The translations under genes and the position numbers were made by a program. DNA of 37,106 nucleotides from NCBI GenBank assembly GCA_964449115.1, contig CAYUXW010000016.1:1-37106 (forward strand). Direction: 5' to 3'. This DNA is from UBA1783 sp964449115. Its GTDB lineage: Bacteria; Bacillota_I; Bacilli_A; Erysipelotrichales; Erysipelotrichaceae. Positions within the stretch are counted from its first letter, which is position 1, and every line of letters begins with the position of its first letter. Under the pieces are notes generated by a model. It did not search any database. It worked only from the letters and a program-made list of their open reading frames with translations, and was not told where the DNA came from. Shown one piece after another: positions 6,918 through 14,329 of the stretch.

Positions 6918-8896
6918 ATGAATACACCTGCCAGCTGATAAACTATAAAGGCGGCAATCCAGGCCACAGAAATTTGGAAAATCACAATTCCAAGGGTTTT
7001 AATTGCTGAATCAAGTTCTCTTTTTATAGAAGCAATTGCTGCAAAGCAAGGGGTATATAAAAGTGTAAAAGTCAAAAATGATAAGGCACTTGCAGTAGTC
7101 AGAAGTGTTTCAATTCCAGTTGGAACTAATACTTCTAAAGTTGAAACTACAGTTTCTTTAGCAATCAATCCTGTAACCAACGCTGTCACAAAACGATAAT
7201 CTCCAAAGCCCAGCGGTCTAAATAATGGCTCCATAATTTTCCCCAGTGATCCTAAAATAGATAAACTGGCATCATCTACAACATTAAACCTTAAATCAAA
7301 CGACTGCAGAACCCAAACAAGAATTGTCGCTGCAACAATTATTGTAAATGCTTTTTGAAGGAAATCTTTCGCCTTTTCCCACATCAGCAAGATTACTGAC
7401 TTAACACTTGGAAGACGATAATTTGGCATTTCCATAACAAACGGGATAGGATTTCCTTTAAAGGCCAATTTATTGAAGATAACTGAAGTAACAATCGCTG
7501 TAATAATGCCGCCAAAATACAATCCTGTCATTATTAATGTTTTATGTTCGACAAAAAAGTAATCTGTAAAAAAGGCATAGATTGGAATTTTTGCAGTACA
7601 GCTCATAAATGGTACCAAAAGAATCGTTAATTTTCTATCCCTTTGGGAAGGTAAGGTTCTTGTAGCCATAACTGCTGGTACAGTACAACCAAAACCGATT
7701 AAAAATGGAACAATGCTTTTACCAGACAAACCTATTTTTCTTAACAGTTTATCCATCACAAAAGCAATTCTAGCCATATATCCCGTATCCTCTAAAATTG
7801 ATAGAAAGAAAAACAGGATAACAATTAATGGCAAAAATGATAAGACTGAACCAACTCCAGCTAATATGCCATCAACAATCAGTGACTTCACAACCTCATT
7901 GATTCCAAAATTAACCAATTGTGTTTCAATAACAGCAATGCCATTATCTATGATGGCTGAAAATCCATCTGCAAAAAATGTTCCAAATGGTCCAAATGTC
8001 AACCAGAAGATAGTTGTTATAATAACCGCAAAGATTGGAATAGCTAAATATTTATGAGTTAAAACCTTATCAATATTGATACTTCTTGTTCGCTCCTTGC
8101 TCTTTTCCGGTTTTGAAACTGTTTGGCTGCAGACATTTTCAATAAACTTATAACGCATATCGGCAATAGCTGCTTCACAATCCAAACCTCTTTCATTTTC
8201 CATCTCTTCAACATGAGATTTGATGATATCAATTTTTGATTCATCAAGATCCAGTAAATCTATAATTTGCTGGTCTTTTAAAATAACTTGCATCGTTGCA
8301 TATCTGGCTGAAACATTAGCAGCATCAGCAAGATCTTCAATAACGTGACTAGCTGCATGAATACATCTATGTACTGGTCCTGGCTTACAGAAGTCATATA
8401 CCTTTGGAATACTTTTACTTTTAGCGGTATTTTCTACTACCCTTAAAAGTTCTGAAATTCCTTCTTCTTTAATAGCGCTGATTGGAACTACCGGAACGCC
8501 TAAAAGCTCAGACATCAATTCAATATTGATTGAACCATTATTTGCTCTGACTTCATCCATCATATTTACAGCCACAACTGTTGGCCTTCTAAGTTCTAAC
8601 AGTTGTAAAGTAAGATAGAGATTTCTTTCAATGTTCATAGCATCAACAATATTGATAATAGCATCAGGATTATTTTTCAAAATAAAATCCCTGGTCAGAA
8701 TTTCTTCACTCGAATATGGTCTGATTGAATAAATACCTGGTAAATCAACTATTTGATAATCTGTACCTTTTATAGTTCCATACTTCTGCTCAACAGTGAC
8801 ACCAGGAAAATTTCCCACATGTTGATTTGAGCCTGTCAATGCATTAAAAAGGGTTGTTTTACCACTGTTCTGGTTTCCTACTAAAGCATAAATCAT
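6914..8896 (-). CDS. feoB: ferrous iron transporter FeoB (locus 1)
   Basis: A full-length 660-residue FeoB that imports Fe2+ across the inner membrane. The N-terminal G-protein domain shows G1 GNQNSGKT (residues 7-14), G3 DLPG and G4 NMMD, and is followed by a helical spacer to about residue 270. The membrane domain carries the two Gate-type segments, with conserved cysteines in GFGCTVPAVMATR and LLYTPCFAAI. The gene lies 1 base after feoA and overlaps the Cys-rich gene. Expression should follow the operator on the feoA promoter (9156-9184). It differs strongly in sequence from the second FeoB at 33478-35471. Confidence 0.96.
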   Translation of the reverse strand: MIYALVGNQNSGKTTLFNALTGSNQHVGNFPGVTVEQKYGTIKGTDYQIVDLPGIYSIRPYSSEEILTRDFILKNNPDAIINIVDAMNIERNLYLTLQLLELRRPTVVAVNMMDEVRANNGSINIELMSELLGVPVVPISAIKEEGISELLRVVENTAKSKSIPKVYDFCKPGPVHRCIHAASHVIEDLADAANVSARYATMQVILKDQQIIDLLDLDESKIDIIKSHVEEMENERGLDCEAAIADMRYKFIENVCSQTVSKPEKSKERTRSINIDKVLTHKYLAIPIFAVIITTIFWLTFGPFGTFFADGFSAIIDNGIAVIETQLVNFGINEVVKSLIVDGILAGVGSVLSFLPLIVILFFFLSILEDTGYMARIAFVMDKLLRKIGLSGKSIVPFLIGFGCTVPAVMATRTLPSQRDRKLTILLVPFMSCTAKIPIYAFFTDYFFVEHKTLIMTGLYFGGIITAIVTSVIFNKLAFKGNPIPFVMEMPNYRLPSVKSVILLMWEKAKDFLQKAFTIIVAATILVWVLQSFDLRFNVVDDASLSILGSLGKIMEPLFRPLGFGDYRFVTALVTGLIAKETVVSTLEVLVPTGIETLLTTASALSFLTFTLLYTPCFAAIASIKRELDSAIKTLGIVIFQISVAWIAAFIVYQLAGVFI

Positions 8897-8897
8897 A

Positions 8898-9125
8898 CTA
8901 ATTTACCTCTTGCACTTCAATTAATTGTGCTTCTTCTAATCTAATAGTTAAAACATAACTTCTTAAAGTTATCTCAATCGGATCTTTTAATGGCGCTGTT
9001 TTAACAACCTCAACTACTGTTTCAGGTATCAAGCCCATCTCCAACAATCTACACCTCAACACTCCACTGCCATTTACTTTGGTAATGATGGCAGGTTTAC
9101 CGATTTCCAATTGGTCTAAAGTCAT
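8898..9125 (-). CDS. feoA: FeoA (locus 1)
   Basis: A 75-residue SH3-like FeoA protein (MTLDQLEIGKPAIITKV, then RLLEMGLIPETVVEVV and PLKDPIEITL). FeoA is a small cytosolic partner thought to regulate the FeoB G-domain. The ribosome site AAGAAGG is 7 bases before the ATG. It is the first gene of the feoA-feoB-Cys-rich operon and is driven by a near-perfect sigma-A promoter whose spacer is filled by an 18-bp palindrome. Confidence 0.94.
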   Translation of the reverse strand: MTLDQLEIGKPAIITKVNGSGVLRCRLLEMGLIPETVVEVVKTAPLKDPIEITLRSYVLTIRLEEAQLIEVQEVN

Positions 9126-9155
9126 AAATAAACCTTCTTTCTAATCCTGAAAATC

Positions 9156-9184
9156 ATTATAGTTAGTCTTGACTAACTTGTCAA
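9156..9184 (-). promoter_or_regulatory. feoA1 promoter with embedded iron-type operator
   Basis: On the minus strand, TTGACA (9179-9184) and TATAAT (9156-9161) are 17 bases apart. The palindrome AGTTAGTCTTGACTAACT (9161-9178) fills the spacer, so a bound protein would block RNA polymerase. The half-site resembles DtxR/MntR-family boxes. Similar palindromes sit at 35540-35557 and 35838-35855. Confidence 0.85.
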
Positions 9185-9190
9185 TACTTT

Positions 9191-9226
9191 TTCACAAATA
9201 TTTTCTTTATGCTATAATACTTTTTG
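9191..9226 (+). promoter_or_regulatory. promoter of a probably leaderless SGNH gene
   Basis: TTCACA (9191-9196) and TATAAT (9213-9218) are 16 bases apart. The GTG at 9226 begins 7 bases after the -10, so transcription should start at or within 2 bases of the start codon. No ribosome site is present. Confidence 0.55.
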
Positions 9227-9804
9227 TGAAAAGAATACTTATTTATGGCGATTCCAATACCTGGGGATATAACAGCACAGGTGGTCGATATGACAATAGA
9301 TGGCCAAGACTGCTTTCCGGCTATGAGATTGTGGAAGAAGGAATAAATGGTCGAACGACTATCTTTGATGACTACAAGCCTTATAGAAACGGTTTAAAAG
9401 GTCTAGGCTATGCTTTGATTTCGGCTAAACCAATTGACTTGTTAATTATCCAATTGGGTATTAATGACTTAAAATTCACTGATGCTCAGGGAAGTGGTGA
9501 AGGATTAAGAGAAATTCTTGATTCTCTGGTTGATATTGATATAAAATATCCTGGAGCCAATACGGCTATTTTTAATGAGATGAAAAGAATTTTAATTGTT
9601 TCCGCAATTGAATCAGACCATACAGAATCCAAAAAGCTGGCTGTTGTTTATGAAAAAGTAGCCAAGGAATACAATTGTTTCTTTTTAGACCCCAATCAGT
9701 TTGTCAAATCAAATGATATTGATCACATTCATTTAGATGAAATAAATCACAGAAAACTTGCTATCGCCATGCAGGTAGTTATCGATAATATTCTAGGAGG
9801 ATAG
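9226..9804 (+). CDS. SGNH/GDSL-family hydrolase (arylesterase type)
   Basis: I start it at GTG 9226 (192 residues, VKRILIYGDSNTWGYN). The frame extends to ATG 9169, but that start lies inside the feo operator and would add 19 residues ahead of the usual first beta strand. The family blocks are present: GDSNTWG with the nucleophile Ser (block I), the oxyanion Gly and Asn of GIND (block III), and DHIHLD with catalytic Asp and His (block V). There is no signal peptide, so it is cytosolic, like the SGNH arylesterases. The substrate is unknown. Its last codons contain the GGAGG site of the next gene, so the two are coupled. Confidence 0.87.
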   Translation: MKRILIYGDSNTWGYNSTGGRYDNRWPRLLSGYEIVEEGINGRTTIFDDYKPYRNGLKGLGYALISAKPIDLLIIQLGINDLKFTDAQGSGEGLREILDSLVDIDIKYPGANTAIFNEMKRILIVSAIESDHTESKKLAVVYEKVAKEYNCFFLDPNQFVKSNDIDHIHLDEINHRKLAIAMQVVIDNILGG

Positions 9805-9807
9805 ATT

Positions 9808-10524
9808 ATGTGCGAAATGTTTGCTTACAGTGGAGAAAAAATACAACTTAATTCATACTTGAATGAATTTTATTCCCACAGTGAAGACCACTCAGATGGC
9901 TGGGGTCTTGCTATTGGCTATAATGTTGAAAAAGAGCCAGTTAAAGCCAATGATTCCATCTATTTAAAACATCGTTTGGAAAATGTAATTGAGGAAAGTG
10001 AACTTATTGCCCATATCAGATCTGCTACTGTAGGTTCAATTAACTATTTAAATAATCATCCTTTTATTAAAAGTGATAAATTCAATAATAAATATGTTTT
10101 AACTCATAATGGTACCGTTAACGAATATGAACCATTAGATAAATACAAAAACATTCAAAAAGGGTCAACTGATTCTGAAAGAATCGCAGAAATGTTAATT
10201 GATGAGATAAATAAGTATGATCACAATATTTCTTTTGAAGAAAAATTCCTGGTTATAGAGAATTTGATTTCTCAAATAACTGAAAACAATAAGAATAAAG
10301 TTAACTTATTTATTTTTGATGGACAATATCTCTATGTTCACTGCAACTTTGAAACTACTCTTCATCTTCTAGAAAAAGAAAATGGAGCATATATATCTAC
10401 TGCACCTCTTTCAAGTGAAAACTGGAAACAGTTTCCCATCAATACCTTAATTGCCTATAAAAATGGTAAATGTATAAAAAAGGGTGAACGCCATAATGGA
10501 ATTTGGATTCCTGAAAATAAATAA
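9808..10524 (+). CDS. class II glutamine amidotransferase (YafJ-like)
   Basis: A 238-residue stand-alone class II (Ntn-type) glutaminase domain. Cys2 directly after the initiator Met (MCEMFAYS) would be the N-terminal nucleophile. HIRSATVG and NNHPF, followed by LTHNGTVNEY, are the conserved substrate and oxyanion segments. No synthase domain is attached, as in YafJ-type proteins of uncertain function. The ATG is 3 bases after the SGNH stop, with GGAGG at an ideal distance. The pair ends at a clear terminator. Confidence 0.88.
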   Translation: MCEMFAYSGEKIQLNSYLNEFYSHSEDHSDGWGLAIGYNVEKEPVKANDSIYLKHRLENVIEESELIAHIRSATVGSINYLNNHPFIKSDKFNNKYVLTHNGTVNEYEPLDKYKNIQKGSTDSERIAEMLIDEINKYDHNISFEEKFLVIENLISQITENNKNKVNLFIFDGQYLYVHCNFETTLHLLEKENGAYISTAPLSSENWKQFPINTLIAYKNGKCIKKGERHNGIWIPENK

Positions 10525-10540
10525 CTTAAAATATAAAATT

Positions 10541-10566
10541 AGAGGTTAAAAGCAACCTCTTTTTTT
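10541..10566 (+). terminator. rho-independent terminator
   Basis: AGAGGTT (10541-10547) pairs with AACCTCT (10554-10560), followed by six T. It ends the SGNH/amidotransferase transcript. Confidence 0.88.
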
Positions 10567-10637
10567 CTTCGTCATTGTTATTTGCCTAGAATAAACCTCA
10601 CAAAGCTAAGTATCTACCTTTATACACATATAATAAA

Positions 10638-10664
10638 ACATCTATTTCTTTATAAAATAGATGT
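10638..10664 (-). terminator. probable terminator of the XRE/membrane-protein operon
   Basis: ACATCTATTT (10638-10647) pairs with AAATAGATGT (10655-10664). On the minus strand it is followed by TTTTATTA. It lies between the convergent amidotransferase and DUF6773-like genes. Confidence 0.6.
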
Positions 10665-10753
10665 ATTTATTTGTTATTTTGATTTAGCAATAATTTGTTT
10701 AAAAAGATAAAGTTTTTCCTTTAATGGTTAGGATTCAGGCAGATACTATTTTA

Positions 10754-11315
10754 CTAATTTTTTTCTTCTTCGTCTAATTTGGCGATCATCTTGTTATAGC
10801 GTTTGACATCATAATATTCACCAATAAAATATTCGAATATGATTGAGGCAATAAATCCTCCTGCAAAGACCATAGCTGCCGATAATGCAATAATTGCCCC
10901 TTTATTCAGGTTAGGAAATGTCGAAGTTATGAATTCAAATTCCATAAAATCTATCTCTCCAAAAAGTAATAAGGCAGTATCCATAACTGCAAACGACAGT
11001 CCAAACAAGACACTTTTAACAATATAGTTTTTGAAGCGTGTGCTTTTTTCCTCTTTTGAACTACCAGTAGGTAATGACCTATTCCAATAATCAGTTGGCT
11101 GTTCAACATCACCCATCAAACGACGTGAAACAATAACAACAACAGCTGATGCAAAGATGCCAAGTATTTCTATAATTGGTTCTCCACCTGTAAAAATTTT
11201 ATAAAATGACACTACCATCAGGTAAATTATCAAAAAGATATAACCGTTAGCACTTGCCTTTTGAGCAACCGTTAGCACTTGCCTTTTGAGCAATTTGACT
11301 TTGTCTTTCGTCCAT
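10754..11315 (-). pseudogene. DUF6773-like membrane protein, out of frame through a 25-bp tandem duplication
   Basis: The natural start is ATG 11315 (MDERQSQIAQKASANG), 26 bases after the XRE gene. A perfect 25-bp tandem repeat (11242-11266 and 11267-11291) shifts the frame, and translation stops after about 22 codons. With one copy removed, the frame runs through to YIFLIIYLMVV and on to 10754, giving a protein of about 178 residues with four membrane segments. The downstream frame is open only from TTG 11293, which reads through the repeat without a ribosome site. The family, as I recall it, is often paired with a small XRE regulator. It could be a dead gene or a switchable (phase-variable) one. 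Confidence 0.8.
11242..11291. repeat. two perfect tandem copies of a 25-bp unit
   Basis: The unit beginning AACCGTTAGCACTTGC is present twice, head to tail, with no mismatch, at 11242-11266 and 11267-11291. Since 25 is not a multiple of 3, it changes the reading frame of the membrane-protein gene. Confidence 0.97.
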
Positions 11316-11340
11316 AAATATAATGTTCTTTCTTTCCTTA

Positions 11341-11550
11341 TTATTTTTCATTTTCATCTTCCTCCCAGAATAAATCATTTAATGTTTTGTTTGTAGCTTT
11401 ACAGATATCAATGCATAAATTTAACGTTGGATTATAGCTTCCATTTTCTATTGCACCGATAGTCTGACGGGTTACACCCACTTCTTTTGCTAAATCTTCC
11501 TGTGACATACCTAACTCAACACGGGCTACTTTTAAGCGTATATTTTTCAT
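11341..11550 (-). CDS. small XRE-family transcriptional regulator
   Basis: A 69-residue single-domain Cro/CI-type regulator: RVELGMSQEDLAKEVGVTRQTIGAIENGSYNPTL holds the complete helix-turn-helix, with recognition helix VTRQTIGAIE. It has no sensor domain. An AGGAGG site precedes ATG 11550. It is first in an operon with the membrane protein downstream, a common pairing in which the regulator represses its own operon. The promoter carries several AATGTA repeats that are good candidates for its binding sites. Confidence 0.92.
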   Translation of the reverse strand: MKNIRLKVARVELGMSQEDLAKEVGVTRQTIGAIENGSYNPTLNLCIDICKATNKTLNDLFWEEDENEK

Positions 11551-11571
11551 AACATACCTCCTTGTGACTTT

Positions 11572-11634
11572 AGTGTATCATTTACATTACATTGTGTCAA
11601 CTATATTTTACATTAAATTTAATATATTTTACAT
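11572..11634 (-). promoter_or_regulatory. promoter of the XRE gene with AATGTAA repeats
   Basis: On the minus strand, TTGACA (11595-11600) and TACACT (11572-11577) are 17 bases apart. The direct repeat AATGTA/AATGTAAA occurs twice in the spacer and twice upstream (around 11608-11614 and 11627-11633). It is a likely autoregulatory operator array. Confidence 0.6.
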
Positions 11635-11726
11635 TTTGTTCATTTTAATTAACTTTTTTAACTATTTAAAGACAAAATATCTGACTATTACATCATAAAA
11701 CGGTACCTTTAAAAGTTTTAATAATA

Positions 11727-11759
11727 AAAACCATATAATTTTCAGCATTATATGGTTTT
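11727..11759. terminator. long AT-rich hairpin, possible bidirectional terminator
   Basis: AAAACCATATAAT (11727-11739) pairs perfectly with ATTATATGGTTTT (11747-11759). It lies between the desulfoferrodoxin terminator and the XRE promoter. Together with the next hairpin it insulates the two minus-strand operons. Confidence 0.5.
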
Positions 11760-11778
11760 ATTTTTATATTTCAAATAA

Positions 11779-11806
11779 GAAAAACCTGTCTTTTTTATGA
11801 CAGGTT
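11779..11806 (-). terminator. terminator of the rubrerythrin/desulfoferrodoxin operon
   Basis: On the minus strand, AACCTGTC pairs with GACAGGTT around an 8-base loop, followed by TTTC. It lies 11 bases after the desulfoferrodoxin stop. Confidence 0.85.
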
Positions 11807-11817
11807 ACTTCTTTTTT

Positions 11818-12195
11818 TTATAAATCTGTCTTCCATAGGCCATGTAAATTACAATATGCATAAACTGCAACTGCTTTATCATCGCCTACAACAAATGATG
11901 CCTTTGGTGCATCTGCTGGTGCCAATTTCTTGATTTGGCCACCTTTTTCAGTTTCAAGATAAACCCACTCAATGTAGTGTTCTGGAATCATAGGATGATC
12001 AACACTGCCAACATTAACGTAAACCGTTCCGTCTTCTACTTTAACGTATGGAAGATGTTTTTCACCACTTGCCTCAACAGTATTGTGTACTAATTCTTCC
12101 ATTTTTTCACCACAACATACTACAGGAACACCTGCATCATGGATTTTTTGAATCTGGTTACCACATTTACGGCAAATATAAAATTTTGCTTTCAT
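11818..12195 (-). CDS. dfx: desulfoferrodoxin / superoxide reductase (two-iron type)
   Basis: A 125-residue superoxide reductase that reduces superoxide to peroxide without releasing oxygen. The N-terminal desulforedoxin-like centre has C8, C11, C27 and C28. The catalytic centre II has H47, H67, H73, C115 and H118 as ligands, with E45-K46 next to the open site. It is the third gene of the rubredoxin-rubrerythrin operon. The neighbouring rubredoxin domains could feed it electrons and rubrerythrin could remove the peroxide it makes. The operon is driven from the Crp/Fnr-type box at 14063. Confidence 0.96.
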   Translation of the reverse strand: MKAKFYICRKCGNQIQKIHDAGVPVVCCGEKMEELVHNTVEASGEKHLPYVKVEDGTVYVNVGSVDHPMIPEHYIEWVYLETEKGGQIKKLAPADAPKASFVVGDDKAVAVYAYCNLHGLWKTDL

Positions 12196-12207
12196 TAATT
12201 TTACCTC

Positions 12208-13353
12208 CTAGTAATTTTCAGCACGTACTTCAAAGAATGCCTGTGCATGGAAGCATACTGGACATTCATCAGATGCTTTAACACCCATTTCTAAATGACC
12301 ACAGTTACGACATTCCCAAAGAGTCACACCGCTCTTTTTAAAGACTTCTTGAGCCTCTACATTACGTAATAATTTACGATAGCGTTCTTCGTGATTTTTC
12401 TCAACAGCTGCAACTCCACGGAATTGTTCTGCCAGTTCATGATAGCCTTCTTCTTCAGCTTCACGAGCCATACGAGCATACATTTCTGTCCACTCATAAT
12501 TTTCACCTTCAGCAGCAGCTAAAAGGTTTGCAGCTGTATCGCCTAATTCACCTAAAGCTTTGAACCAAAGTTTAGCATGTTCCTTTTCATTTTCAGCTGT
12601 CTGTAAAAAGATAGCAGCAATTTGTTCATATCCTGCTTTTTTAGCAACTGAAGCAAAGTAAGTATATTTATTGCGTGCTTGAGACTCACCTGAGAAAGCT
12701 TCCCATAGGTTCTTTTCTGTTTTTGAACCAGCAAACGGTTTCTTTTCTACCTTAGGTTCTTCACATTTTACGAATTTATCTGGTCCTACTCCACAGATTG
12801 GACAGACAAAATCTGGAGTCATTGGCCCTTCATGAATGTAGCCGCAGACTGTACATTTCCATTTTTCCATTTTCTTTTCCTCCATTTTTTCATTAAAATT
12901 AATTGTTTTTAACAGTATATCAACGACATCAAATGGAATGTCGGGATAACTTTTGATACTTTCCAGAAATTTTCTGGTATTTTCGCTTTGTGGCAGCATA
13001 AAGCCTGCTTCTCTATTCAGGTCTTCTGCCATCAAGCGACTGGACTTGGCAACAGCAACACTTAAAATGTTATCTAATTGCGAAGCCATCATTTCTGCTT
13101 TGGCTTTGCTTTGAATCAAACCACGCATTGCCTGTACAACGCTTGGCTGTTTTGGCTGCTGGACAGGCATAGTCTTTGGAACCATTGAAATTGCCGCTGA
13201 AGGACAAGCCTGAGCACAAGCGCCACAACCTATACATTTGCTGATATCAATGACACTGTTTTCAGTATCGGTTGCTCCAGTTGGGCAAACATACAGACAA
13301 ATGCAATCTTTGGTACAAAGGCGAAGATTTCTTACCGCATATTTTTCAGCCAT
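12208..13353 (-). CDS. ferredoxin-rubredoxin-rubrerythrin-rubredoxin fusion
   Basis: A 381-residue multidomain redox protein. Residues 13-50 hold two [4Fe-4S]-type motifs: an unusual CxxxCxCxxxCP (C13, C17, C19, C23) and a canonical one (C40, C43, C46, C50). A helical linker runs to about residue 160. A rubredoxin has C167, C170, C184 and C187. A rubrerythrin diiron domain (about 212-330) has SGESQA, ENEKEH and EKNH ligands. A second rubredoxin-like site has C348, C351, C364 and C367. It probably acts as an NAD(P)H-linked peroxidase with a built-in electron path. An internal start near MEEKKMEKWKC (residue 157) could also make a rubredoxin-rubrerythrin form. Usual rubrerythrins have about 190 residues. 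Confidence 0.93.
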   Translation of the reverse strand: MAEKYAVRNLRLCTKDCICLYVCPTGATDTENSVIDISKCIGCGACAQACPSAAISMVPKTMPVQQPKQPSVVQAMRGLIQSKAKAEMMASQLDNILSVAVAKSSRLMAEDLNREAGFMLPQSENTRKFLESIKSYPDIPFDVVDILLKTINFNEKMEEKKMEKWKCTVCGYIHEGPMTPDFVCPICGVGPDKFVKCEEPKVEKKPFAGSKTEKNLWEAFSGESQARNKYTYFASVAKKAGYEQIAAIFLQTAENEKEHAKLWFKALGELGDTAANLLAAAEGENYEWTEMYARMAREAEEEGYHELAEQFRGVAAVEKNHEERYRKLLRNVEAQEVFKKSGVTLWECRNCGHLEMGVKASDECPVCFHAQAFFEVRAENY

Positions 13354-13355
13354 CT

Positions 13356-14009
13356 TCAGTTTCTCCTTTCAATTTTTTCAAATTTCCAGTTGGGAACCTT
13401 GCAGACAGGACACAACTGTGGAGCAGCATCACCTAAATAGACAAAGCCACAGACTGTACAGACATATACACCTGTATTCTCCAGCATCCTTTCGCCTTCC
13501 TTTTCATAGCGCGACAGTAGAGATTGAAGCATACGAGTTACCTTTTCACTCCAACTTAAAGCTCGCAAAGCTCCACGATCAGCCTTTTCAGATGCGACTG
13601 CGTTGGCATATGGATAGTTAACTTCAATATCTCTGTTAACCAGTTTCAATAACTCAGCACTGCCTTTTTTATCAGCATATTCTGCTTTACTCTTAAAAAA
13701 TTCTGCCAACTCAAAAAACAACTTCGACTGTTCATATAGATATTGTTTTTCACAGCCTAGAGCCAGATTAGAACAAATAATGCTCATTTCAATAGCTGAA
13801 AGCTCCTTATCCACATGAGGCTTTTCTAGTTTTTCTTCATTAACTATATTTTTATTTTCATGAAATGCATCTTTCCCTGCCCCACACCAAGGACACTTCC
13901 AGTCAGCTGGAAGGTCTTCCCATTTGGTATTGGCAAAAATATTTGCTTCTGGGATACCCTTTGCTTCATCATATAAGTATGAGCAAACTGAACAGACCAT
14001 TTGTTTCAT
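13356..14009 (-). CDS. rubredoxin-helical domain-rubredoxin protein
   Basis: A 217-residue protein. The N-terminus is a complete rubredoxin (C6, C9, C39, C42). The C-terminus is a short rubredoxin-like knuckle pair (C184, C187, C200, C203). Residues about 68-175 between them are helical (SAIEMSIICSNLALGCEKQ, and later SEKVTRMLQSLLSRYEK) and resemble the helical linker of the next protein; I do not know this domain by name. Electron carriage for rubrerythrin and superoxide reductase is the likely role. It is the first gene of the operon and starts 2 bases before the fusion gene. Confidence 0.85.
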   Translation of the reverse strand: MKQMVCSVCSYLYDEAKGIPEANIFANTKWEDLPADWKCPWCGAGKDAFHENKNIVNEEKLEKPHVDKELSAIEMSIICSNLALGCEKQYLYEQSKLFFELAEFFKSKAEYADKKGSAELLKLVNRDIEVNYPYANAVASEKADRGALRALSWSEKVTRMLQSLLSRYEKEGERMLENTGVYVCTVCGFVYLGDAAPQLCPVCKVPNWKFEKIERRN

Positions 14010-14329
14010 CGGCTTCCGTCGCCTCCTTCAGTAATATCATATCATATTTTTAACTTTTTTCAGTGATAACATCACCGACATTGACAATGTTGTAAAGTTT
14101 TTCTGTTATTGATTTTTTTATATTTAAGGTTTTTATAACCATATTTTACAATCCCTTTTGATTATACTTTACCTCTGATATATTCACAAGGTTTTTTCAG
14201 CCAAGTTAGATATCTTCTGTAAAAAAATTAATTTTTTATACCCGCCATTTGCAGAATGACTTCTTCGCCTTTAATTGACACGTATCATTAATAAAAGATA
14301 TAATTAGTAGAAAATATGGAGGGACGACT
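14010..14329. promoter_or_regulatory. divergent regulatory region: Crp/Fnr-type box and two promoters
   Basis: This 320-base gap holds the box GTGATAACATCAC (14063-14075), a second palindrome ACATTGACAATGT (14078-14090), minus-strand -10 candidates TATGAT at 14041-14046 and 14036-14041, and a plus-strand promoter for the regulator, TTGACA (14275-14280) and TATAAT (14299-14304) with an 18-base spacer. The box centre is 28 bases from the 5' base of the inner -10, matching the two sister promoters. The AT-rich remainder shows no gene. Confidence 0.75.
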
